47,419 nt of DNA. Source: Rhodobacter sp. CACIA14H1 (GTDB lineage: Bacteria; Pseudomonadota; Alphaproteobacteria; Rhodobacterales; Rhodobacteraceae). Within the stretch, counting starts at the first letter, position 1, and each line of letters opens with the position of its first letter. The DNA lies in contig AYNO01000007.1 in assembly GCA_000500915.1 (NCBI GenBank), positions 1-47,419 of the forward strand, in the 5' to 3' direction. Under the pieces are notes generated by a model. It was not told the DNA's origin. It saw only the letters and a program-made list of their open reading frames with translations, and searched no databases. Position numbers and translations under genes: made by a program. Shown in pieces: positions 39,567 to 47,419 of this stretch.

Positions 39567-42401
39567 TTGCGAAAACCCGGCTTCAAGTCGAGTCTCGGAG
39601 GGAAGCTGTTGCTGGCGATCGCCGTGATCGCGGGCTTTCCGGCGACGACCGCAATCCTGGGTTGGTTCGAGTTGCAGGACGTGGCGCGGACACAATCCAG
39701 CGTGGTGACCGAAGCGATCCCCGCCATTTCCGAAGTCCGTGCAGTGGCCGAAGGGACCAGCCGCGTCGTCGCAATGGCCCCCGAACTCGCCGCCGTCACG
39801 ACCGAGAAGGACCGGACTGAAAGGTCCGAATACCTGATGGCGCAGGTGGATGCGCTGCGGTCCCGTCTTGAGCGCTATTCCACGGGCGTTGATGGTGCAT
39901 CCATTCAAGCTCTGGCAGCTGAACAGCAGGTAAGATCGTCGATCCGGGCTCTGGAGCGGTTGGTGGGACAGAGGATCGCACTGGTGGCCCGGCGGGATGC
40001 GCAGTTGCAGGACGGTCTGGCAGCGGCCCGAGAGTTGACGGAAATCGCCGACACTCTGGTTGCCAATGCCGAAATGGGAACCGCCGCCGTCATCTCGAAC
40101 CTCTATGAGATCGAGGCCGGCAAACCGGGCGACCGCGAAGCACGACTTGATGCGCTGGACAAGCTGATCGAGGTGGACCTGTTCCAACTCGGGCTGATGA
40201 CGGAACTGCGCGCCCATGCGGCAGAAATCGGGCTGCTTCTGAACCGGGTTGCGGCTGTCGGCACTCCGCAGGAACTAGCTGCCCTTCGGAACGAGCTGAA
40301 CGGTCGGCTGAAGATCGTCACCCGCCGCATCCTAGCCGTGAACGATCCACGCAGGGCCGAGCGGGCGCTGGATCTGTTGCGCATGGTCGGCACGGGAACC
40401 GCTGCCCCCCCGCAATCCGACGGCCTGTTCGAGACGGCGGGCGTGGTCCTCGACCTCAACCGGCGTATCGACGCGGCGCAGGGCGATCTGAGAAGCGCCG
40501 CCATGGCGCTGGAAGAAGCGGCTGCCAGCCTCGCCGACCGGATAGAAGCAAGGGCGGTGACGGCAGGTTCGCGGGCGGCCGAGGCGATTGCCGCGACCCA
40601 ACGGCTCTATGCACTCTCGTCGATCGTTGCGCTGGCGCTGTCGCTGGCGGTGATGTGGTTCTATGTTCGCGGCAACCTGATCCGGCGTTTGGACCGCCTG
40701 AGTGCCGGGATGTTCCGGTTGGCCGAAGGCGGGCAGATCGCGCCCATCGTTCCCAAGGGCGCGGACGAGATCGCGCGCATGGAAGGCGCTGTGGAGTATT
40801 TCCGCCGCCAGTCGCTGGCCAATCTGGCCTTCGAGGAGGAGCGCGGACGCCACCTGATCGAATTGCAGGCTCACCGGAACGAATTGCAGCGTCTGGTCGA
40901 TGAACGCACAATCCAGCTGCGTGGCGAAGTGGCCGCGCATGATGCCGCCCGCGCGCGGGCCGAGGATGCCGACCGCGCGAAGTCGGAATTCCTTGCGATG
41001 ATGAGCCACGAGGTGCGCACCGCGATGAACGGGGTGCTCGGAATGCTGCGCGGCCTTGGGCGGGGACGCCTGCAGCCACGCCAGAAGGCGCAGTTGGATG
41101 TCGCTCTCGCATCCGGGGAAAGTCTGATGGGTCTGCTCAACAGCATCCTCGACCACGCCAAGCTGGAAGGCGGCATGGTCGCGCTTGAGGAGGCCCCGTT
41201 CGATCTTCGGTCCATACTGAAAGATGTCGAACTCCTCATGGGACCGATCGCAGACGAAAAGGGCCTCACCCTGGGCGTAGAGGGCCCCTCAGGTCCACAG
41301 CCGCATCTGTACGGCGATGTGGGCAAGCTGCGGCAGATCCTGTTCAACCTGGTCTCCAACGCATTGAAATTCACGCAGGCTGGCGGCGTAACCGTCTCGG
41401 TCCGACCTCTCGACAGCGCGGGACATTATCGGTTCAGCGTGCAGGACAGCGGCAAGGGCATCGCCCCCGACGCGATGGAGCGTATCTTCGCCCCGTTCCA
41501 ACAGGAAGACGCGCAGACCGCGCGACATTTCGGGGGTACCGGCCTTGGTCTTTCCATATCGCGCCGTCTGGCGGGGCTTATGGGCGGCACACTTGGCGCC
41601 GAAAGTAAGGCAGGCAAAGGATCGAGCTTCCACCTCGACCTGACCTTCCGCCCAGTGGCCGCGCCTCAGGCAAAGACGGATGGCCACGGGACCGCCGCGC
41701 CCGCCCTGCGCCTGCTGGTCGTCGAGGACCACCCCGTGAACCAGACCGTGATCCGCAGTTGTCTCGAAGCGATGGGCCATGCCGTCACAATGGCCGGAAG
41801 TGGGGAAACCGCGCTGCAGGCAATCGGCGCCGCACAGTTTGATGCGGTGCTCATGGATGTAAGCCTGCCTGACATCTCTGGGATCGAAGTCACTCGCCGC
41901 ATCCAAGCCGTGACGCGGGTACCGGTCATCGGCATTTCGGCCCATGTCCAGCCGCGCGACATCGCCGCCTGCCAAGATGCGGGCATGGTCGAGGTGCTGC
42001 CCAAGCCGATCATGCCGGACCGGCTCGCGCTTGCGCTGTGTCGCCGTTGCGGTTCGCACGGGGTCGCACCCGCCGTCGCCGGGACATTGGCCGATCTGGG
42101 AGCCACGCAGACGCAGAGCCTCCTTGTGCTGATGCTCGACCGGCTGGATGTTGAAATGCCAGCACTCCTGGACGCCGTTGCCGCCGGAAACGCGGGGGAA
42201 CGCGCGCGCATCGCGCATCAACTGAAAGGCGCGTTCGGGAATTTCGACCTGCCGGACCTCGTCGCCCTGCTGGCCAGGGTAGAGGCCGGCGAGAAGGCTG
42301 CTGAGGGCGCCTTGCTCCCCGCCCTGCACCGCGCGCAGGCCGAGTTGCGGCGCAGCCTGGCCGCGCTTCAGGTCGAAACCTTCATGCCAGCGGCGCAGTG
42401 A
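39567..42401 (+). CDS. torS: Hybrid sensor histidine kinase TorS
   Basis: 944 residues from a TTG at 39567 with GGAGGGAAGAG just before it. Layout: membrane segment at about 12-32, large helical periplasmic sensor to about 345, second membrane segment about 350-370, HAMP, coiled coil, HisKA with phosphorylated His near 481 (MMSHEVRTAMNG), HATPase with NLVSNALKF near 594 and GTGLGLSISRRL, receiver domain with LVVEDHPVNQ and Asp near 762 (LMDVSLPD), and C-terminal HPt with His near 884 (IAHQLKGAFG). This four-step phosphorelay and tripartite design is that of TorS. HisKA has HEVRTAMNG where HEIRTPLNG is common. The end overlaps torR by 20 bp on the opposite strand. Confidence 0.9.
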   Translation: MRKPGFKSSLGGKLLLAIAVIAGFPATTAILGWFELQDVARTQSSVVTEAIPAISEVRAVAEGTSRVVAMAPELAAVTTEKDRTERSEYLMAQVDALRSRLERYSTGVDGASIQALAAEQQVRSSIRALERLVGQRIALVARRDAQLQDGLAAARELTEIADTLVANAEMGTAAVISNLYEIEAGKPGDREARLDALDKLIEVDLFQLGLMTELRAHAAEIGLLLNRVAAVGTPQELAALRNELNGRLKIVTRRILAVNDPRRAERALDLLRMVGTGTAAPPQSDGLFETAGVVLDLNRRIDAAQGDLRSAAMALEEAAASLADRIEARAVTAGSRAAEAIAATQRLYALSSIVALALSLAVMWFYVRGNLIRRLDRLSAGMFRLAEGGQIAPIVPKGADEIARMEGAVEYFRRQSLANLAFEEERGRHLIELQAHRNELQRLVDERTIQLRGEVAAHDAARARAEDADRAKSEFLAMMSHEVRTAMNGVLGMLRGLGRGRLQPRQKAQLDVALASGESLMGLLNSILDHAKLEGGMVALEEAPFDLRSILKDVELLMGPIADEKGLTLGVEGPSGPQPHLYGDVGKLRQILFNLVSNALKFTQAGGVTVSVRPLDSAGHYRFSVQDSGKGIAPDAMERIFAPFQQEDAQTARHFGGTGLGLSISRRLAGLMGGTLGAESKAGKGSSFHLDLTFRPVAAPQAKTDGHGTAAPALRLLVVEDHPVNQTVIRSCLEAMGHAVTMAGSGETALQAIGAAQFDAVLMDVSLPDISGIEVTRRIQAVTRVPVIGISAHVQPRDIAACQDAGMVEVLPKPIMPDRLALALCRRCGSHGVAPAVAGTLADLGATQTQSLLVLMLDRLDVEMPALLDAVAAGNAGERARIAHQLKGAFGNFDLPDLVALLARVEAGEKAAEGALLPALHRAQAELRRSLAALQVETFMPAAQ

Positions 42402-43086
42402 AGACGTAACCCTCGCCATGCGACGTGCCGAAGATGCGCGGGGTGCGTGGATCGTCGCCCAGCTTTGCCCGCAGCCGTTTGACCATCACATCCACCGTCC
42501 GCGTGTTCGTGCCGTTCTGGCGGTGCGTGATCGTGGCAAGCAGACGGTCCCGATCCATCACGATCCCGGGGTTCAGGACAAAGGCGCGCAAGAGTTCGTA
42601 TTCTCCCCGCGTCAGGGGGATCACCTCTCCCGCCCCATCCGTCAGGTGGCGCGAGGCCGTGTCGAAGGTGAAGCCCGCGAAATGCACCACCCGCCGCGCC
42701 AATTGGCGCATTGCGCTCGTGCGCCGCAGCAGGTTCTTCACCCTTGCCAGCAATTCGCGGCGGTTGAAGGGCTTGCAGACGTAATCGTCCGCCCCGATCT
42801 CCAACCCAACGATCCGGTCAACGTCATCCGTACGCCCCGACAGCAGGATGATACCCACCTCTGACCGCGCACGCTGCTCGCGCGTGATTTCCAGACCATC
42901 TTTCCCGGACAGGTTGATGTCAACGATCAGAAGATCCGGGTTCTCCTGCGCCAGCACACGCTCTGCCGCCTCGGCCCCGGCACATTCCGTCACGCGGTAG
43001 CCGAAGGATGTCAGATATCCCGCCAGCGCCGTGCGCGTGACAGGATCATCCTCGATCACGACGATATGGGCCGCCGCTGGGTTCAT
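42382..43086 (-). CDS. torR: Response regulator TorR (OmpR family)
   Basis: 234 residues from the ATG at 43086; a GTG at 43110 is less likely. Receiver domain with acidic pair IEDD near 13-16, phosphoacceptor Asp in LLIVDINLSG, and Lys in VCKPFNRRE. The C-terminal OmpR/PhoB winged helix includes LTRGEYELLRAFVLNPGIVMDRDRLL and TVDVMVKRLRAKLGDDPRTPRIFGTSHGEGYVF. In E. coli TorR activates TMAO reductase genes. Here its gene is divergent from tmoX across a 186-bp promoter region, so the likely target is the TMAO importer. Confidence 0.88.
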   Translation of the reverse strand: MNPAAAHIVVIEDDPVTRTALAGYLTSFGYRVTECAGAEAAERVLAQENPDLLIVDINLSGKDGLEITREQRARSEVGIILLSGRTDDVDRIVGLEIGADDYVCKPFNRRELLARVKNLLRRTSAMRQLARRVVHFAGFTFDTASRHLTDGAGEVIPLTRGEYELLRAFVLNPGIVMDRDRLLATITHRQNGTNTRTVDVMVKRLRAKLGDDPRTPRIFGTSHGEGYVFTAPLA

Positions 43087-44217
<1,131 letters not shown>

Positions 44218-44235
44218 TCCGCCAAAGCTTCTCCC

Positions 44236-44295
44236 GGTCACCCCGCGGGTGACCACATCCTCAACTTGCCACCCGGTCCGACCGGGTGGCCTTTT
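44236..44295 (+). terminator. Tandem hairpins between tmoX and tmoW; the second is terminator-like
   Basis: First hairpin: GGTCACCC (44236-44243) with GGGTGACC (44247-44254), three-base loop. Second: GCCACCCGGT (44268-44277) with ACCGGGTGGC (44281-44290), three-base loop, followed by CTTTT. The second has terminator form. Together they probably stabilise tmoX mRNA and let only part of transcription reach the ATPase and permease genes. Confidence 0.7.
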
Positions 44296-44311
44296 CCGGA
44301 CGGAGACGCGC

Positions 44312-45352
44312 GTGGCGGATCGGGACATGGTCATTTCCTGCAAGAACCTGTGGAAGGTCTTCGGCGACGGTGCCGAACGGCTGACCCTCACCCCCCGCAC
44401 CACGGTCGAGGAGTTGCGCCGCAGCGGCCATGTCGCCGCCGTGCGCGACGTGTCGCTCGATATCCGCAAGGGCGAGATGCTGGTGGTCATGGGCCTGTCC
44501 GGGTCCGGCAAGTCCACGCTGGTCCGGTGCCTCGCCCGCCTTATCGACGCCACGGCAGGCGCGGTGACGGTCGAAGGGCGCGACATCGGCCAGCTGTCGG
44601 AAACCGACCTGATCGACCTGCGCCGCCGCAAGATGGGCATGGTGTTCCAGAGCTTCGGCCTGCTTCCCCACCGCACCGCGCTGGAAAACGTGGCCTTCCC
44701 GCTGGAAATGCGCGGACAGGACCGCGCCTCGCGCATCGCCCGCGCGTCCGAGATGCTGTCGCTGGTGGGCTTGAAGGGACGCGAGGGCTATTTTCCCCGC
44801 GAACTCTCCGGCGGCCAGCAGCAGCGCGTGGGCATCGCCCGCTCGCTGGCCGTTGAACCCGACATCTGGTTCCTCGACGAACCCTTCTCCGCCCTCGACC
44901 CGCTGATCCGGCGGGAGATGCAGGATGAGTTCCTGCGGCTCAAGGGGATGATGGCCAAGACGATCGTCTTCATCACCCACGACTTCGACGAGGCGCTGCG
45001 ACTGGCCGACCGCATCGCGATCATGAAGGACGGGGCGGTCGAACAATGCGACACGCCCGAACGCATCGTCATGACCCCCGCCACCGGGTACGTGGCCAAG
45101 TTCACCTCGGCGGTCGACCGGTCGCGTGTCGTGCGCGCCGGGGCGCTGGCGCAGCCCGCATCGGGCGCGCAGGTGGAAGGTCAGCCCGTCGCAGCGGATG
45201 AAACTCTGCACGGTCTGGCGCGGATGCTGCTCTGCGATCCGCGCGCCCGCATCCCCGTGGCGGGGCGCGACGGCGCGCTGGTCGGGCTGATGGACCGCGA
45301 GGCGGCGGTGGACATCCTCCTCGGCCCGGCCGAGCCGGGGTCGGTGTTATGA
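44312..45352 (+). CDS. tmoW: TMAO ABC transporter ATP-binding protein TmoW (ProV family)
   Basis: 346 residues from a GTG at 44312, with CGGAG at 44301-44305; an ATG follows five codons later. Walker A GLSGSGKST, Q-loop VFQSFGLLPH, signature LSGGQQQRVGIARSLA, Walker B IWFLDEPFSALD, H-loop ITHDFDEAL, and a C-terminal CBS-like half (LHGLARMLLCDPRARIPVAGRDGALVGLMDREAAVDILL), as in ProV/OpuAA. It drives uptake of the compound bound by TmoX. ATGA overlap with the permease gene. Confidence 0.9.
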   Translation: MADRDMVISCKNLWKVFGDGAERLTLTPRTTVEELRRSGHVAAVRDVSLDIRKGEMLVVMGLSGSGKSTLVRCLARLIDATAGAVTVEGRDIGQLSETDLIDLRRRKMGMVFQSFGLLPHRTALENVAFPLEMRGQDRASRIARASEMLSLVGLKGREGYFPRELSGGQQQRVGIARSLAVEPDIWFLDEPFSALDPLIRREMQDEFLRLKGMMAKTIVFITHDFDEALRLADRIAIMKDGAVEQCDTPERIVMTPATGYVAKFTSAVDRSRVVRAGALAQPASGAQVEGQPVAADETLHGLARMLLCDPRARIPVAGRDGALVGLMDREAAVDILLGPAEPGSVL

Positions 45353-47304
45353 TGGAGGTGCGTGTCGCCAGGAATGGGCTGCGCCCCGTTCGGATCACCG
45401 TTGCCCGCGGCCTGCTGATCACCGCTGTGGCGCTGGTCTTGCTGAAGGGCCTGCTGCCCGACTGGGTCATGCGCCTGCCCGACGGCATGGTTCTTCCATT
45501 TGCAGACTGGATCAACGCGGGCTTTGCCTTCCTGCGCGACGATCTGGGACTGATGGCCTTCACCCGCGCCTTTGCCGAGGCGGTCGAATTCCTCCTCGAT
45601 GTGACCGCGAACCTGCTTTACGGAAAATCGCGCTGGCCTGGACTCGGGCCGATCCCGTGGGTGGTGATCGCCGGCACTATGGCGCTCGTCGGCCATGTGC
45701 TGGGCGGCTGGCGGCTGGCGCTACTCTCGGGTGGCACGTTCGTCTGGATCGCCGTCATGGGCCAATGGAAATGGGCGATGGAGACGCTGTCCGTCATCGT
45801 CGTTGCTGCCCCGCTTTCGGTGCTGCTGGGCCTTGTCTTCGGCATGGCGGCATGGCGCTGGCGCGGCGTGGAGCGGATTCTGAACCCGCTGCTGAACATC
45901 GCGCAATCGATGCCCCACTTCGCCTACATGATCCCTGTCGTCGTCTTCATCGGCGTGGGGCCCAAGGCCGGGGCCATCGTGACCATCATCTTCTCTGTCC
46001 CGCCCATGATCCGCATGACGATCCTCGGCCTGCGTGCCGTGTCTCCCGAAATCATCGAGGCCGGGAAGATGTGCGGCACCAACCGCCTGCAACTGATGAC
46101 GCGCGTACGCCTGCCTGCCGCGCGGACCGAACTGCTGATCGGGGTCAATCAGGTGATCATGCAAAGCCTCGCCATGGTGGTCCTTGCCTCCTTCATCGGG
46201 ATGCCGGGTCTGGGGCAGAAACTCCTGCAACTGCTGCAAGCCCTGAAGATCGGCCTGTCGGTCGAGATCGGCGTAACCATCGTCCTTCTCGCGGTCGTTC
46301 TGGACCGCCTGTCCAAGGCATGGGCGCATCGCCAACCCGTCCACCACGAAGTGGGCGCGTCGTTCGCTGCCCGCCACCGGATGCTGCTGATCTGGCTGGG
46401 CATCCTGATTGCAGGGACCATCCTCGCCCAACTCCACCCCTATTTCGTCGAGGTCGAACGCAAACAGGCCCTCAGCCTCGCAGGCCCCGTCGATGCCTTC
46501 ATGAACGAATTCATCGTCCTGATTTCGCCCGTCACGGACTGGCTGCGCTGGTTCCTGATCACATGGGTCCTGATCCCGCTGCGCGACGGCTTCCTCGCCC
46601 TGCCGGTGCTGGCCGTTCTGACCTTCCTCGCGGCCGTGGGCTGGCGGGTCGGCGGGCAAAGATCGGCGCTGTTCTGCCTCGCCTTCTTCCTGCCCATCGC
46701 CCTGTCGGGCTGGTGGGACCGCGCGATGATCACCGTATACATGCTGGCCGTCTCCGTCGCACTCGCCCTTGCCGTGGGCCTGCCGCTGGGTATCTTCGGC
46801 GCGGCCCGCCCCGCCCGCGCCGCCCGCGTGCTGCTGGTCTGCGACACGCTGCAGACCTTTCCCAGCTTCATCTATCTGATCCCCGTCATCATGCTTTTCG
46901 GGGTGAACGACGTGGCCGTGGTCGCCGCCGTCATGGTCTTCGCCACAGTCCCCATCGTCCGCTACACCATCGAAGGCCTGCGCAACGTCCCCCCGGAAGT
47001 GATCGAGGCGGCCGAGATGTCGGGCGCCAACCGCCGCCAACTGCTGTGGAAGGTGAAGATGCCGCTTGCCGTGCCGACCCTTCTGGTCGGGGCGAACCAA
47101 TCCGTGATGTTCGCCCTGTTCATGGTCATCATCGCGGCCTTCATCGGCACGCAGGACCTCGGTCAGGAGATGCAGCGCGCCCTGTCGACCACCGACGTCG
47201 GCAAGGGCCTCACACTGGGCTTCGCAGTGGCCTTCATCGGGCTGATGATAGACCATCTGCTGCTGACCTGGTCGCGCGAGCGAAGCAGGGACTTGGGGAC
47301 CTAG
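45349..47304 (+). CDS. tmoV: TMAO ABC transporter permease TmoV, double-length
   Basis: 651 residues, twice the usual ProW length. Two full permease domains are fused: each has the stretch MPHFAYMIPVVVFIGVG or FPSFIYLIPVIMLFGVN followed by an EAA loop (SPEIIEAGKMCGTNRLQLMTRVRLPA at about 238; PPEVIEAAEMSGANRRQLLWKVKMPL at about 555). One polypeptide can thus serve both ATPase subunits. About 12-14 membrane segments. Last gene in the window; no trimethylamine N-oxide demethylase or reductase follows before the edge. Confidence 0.9.
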   Translation: MMEVRVARNGLRPVRITVARGLLITAVALVLLKGLLPDWVMRLPDGMVLPFADWINAGFAFLRDDLGLMAFTRAFAEAVEFLLDVTANLLYGKSRWPGLGPIPWVVIAGTMALVGHVLGGWRLALLSGGTFVWIAVMGQWKWAMETLSVIVVAAPLSVLLGLVFGMAAWRWRGVERILNPLLNIAQSMPHFAYMIPVVVFIGVGPKAGAIVTIIFSVPPMIRMTILGLRAVSPEIIEAGKMCGTNRLQLMTRVRLPAARTELLIGVNQVIMQSLAMVVLASFIGMPGLGQKLLQLLQALKIGLSVEIGVTIVLLAVVLDRLSKAWAHRQPVHHEVGASFAARHRMLLIWLGILIAGTILAQLHPYFVEVERKQALSLAGPVDAFMNEFIVLISPVTDWLRWFLITWVLIPLRDGFLALPVLAVLTFLAAVGWRVGGQRSALFCLAFFLPIALSGWWDRAMITVYMLAVSVALALAVGLPLGIFGAARPARAARVLLVCDTLQTFPSFIYLIPVIMLFGVNDVAVVAAVMVFATVPIVRYTIEGLRNVPPEVIEAAEMSGANRRQLLWKVKMPLAVPTLLVGANQSVMFALFMVIIAAFIGTQDLGQEMQRALSTTDVGKGLTLGFAVAFIGLMIDHLLLTWSRERSRDLGT

Positions 47305-47419
47305 TCGAACCTGTCCAGACAGGCGCGCGGTCGTCCATGACAGTGTCCGCTTAGGGTCGACCTCGACTTACCGCATAGGCAAACAGCCTGCCGCGCCGCA
47401 GGAGGGCTGAACGTCGGCT
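47305..47419. other. Window end after tmoV
   Basis: 115 bp without a recognised gene. It holds CAGTGTCCGCT at 47341-47351, the inverted copy of the 11-mer near 38359. A weak dyad CCTGC...GCAGG lies at about 47389-47403. No clear terminator. Confidence 0.35.

Noticed and set aside
45721-47256. Long minus-strand frame opposite tmoV
   Set aside because: Asp/His/Gln-rich antisense shadow of a membrane protein gene; no ribosome site.

Overview
The window is GC-rich alphaproteobacterial chromosome, most likely Rhodobacterales (Rhodobacteraceae). The grounds are codon use, the MurR/RpiR-controlled sugar operon, a TMAO ABC transporter of the roseobacter TmoXWV type, and an 18-bp fragment identical to the 3' end of an alphaproteobacterial initiator tRNA. 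It is a mosaic of four modules. I see no intact tRNA, rRNA, CRISPR array, integrase or insertion sequence.

Module 1 (1-17.25 kb, nearly all minus strand) is a carbohydrate-type catabolic locus. One arm, divergent from a MurR/RpiR regulator, encodes an acetoin-dehydrogenase-like 2-oxoacid/acyloin complex (E1 alpha, E1 beta, lipoyl-E2/hydrolase) with a transaldolase between E1 beta and E2; the transaldolase and the E2 gene each carry a single-base-type frameshift. The second arm runs from 17.25 kb down to a terminator at 7.14 kb: Tat-exported binding protein, two permeases, ATPase, a transglutaminase-like protein, FGGY kinase, VOC protein, class II aldolase, HAD phosphatase, ABM-domain protein and an MBL-fold protein with an altered metal motif. 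An LVIVD-repeat protein follows. The set imports a polyol or ketose, phosphorylates it, cleaves it with aldolase/transaldolase, and probably breaks an acyloin to an acyl-CoA. I do not recognise the pathway.

Module 2 (about 18.0-22.5 kb) is a probable defence island. A 3' fragment of tRNA-fMet with the tRNA's terminator marks an attachment-site scar; beside it are an ExK nuclease and a 1100-residue DECH helicase with Hachiman (HamA-HamB) architecture.

Module 3 (22.86-38.02 kb) is an aromatic degradation cluster: TetR regulator, two flavoprotein hydroxylases, a Liv-type ABC importer, hydroxyquinol 1,2-dioxygenase, a tautomerase-like protein, 3-oxoadipate CoA-transferase, 3-oxoadipyl-CoA thiolase, LysR regulator and maleylacetate reductase. 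This is a complete route from hydroxyquinol to succinyl-CoA plus acetyl-CoA. It ends beside a truncated KDPG aldolase remnant.

Module 4 (38.43-47.30 kb) joins the TorT-TorS-TorR TMAO sensing system to a TmoX-TmoW-TmoV TMAO importer, with no reductase in view. This suggests TMAO sensing coupled to uptake rather than to respiration.
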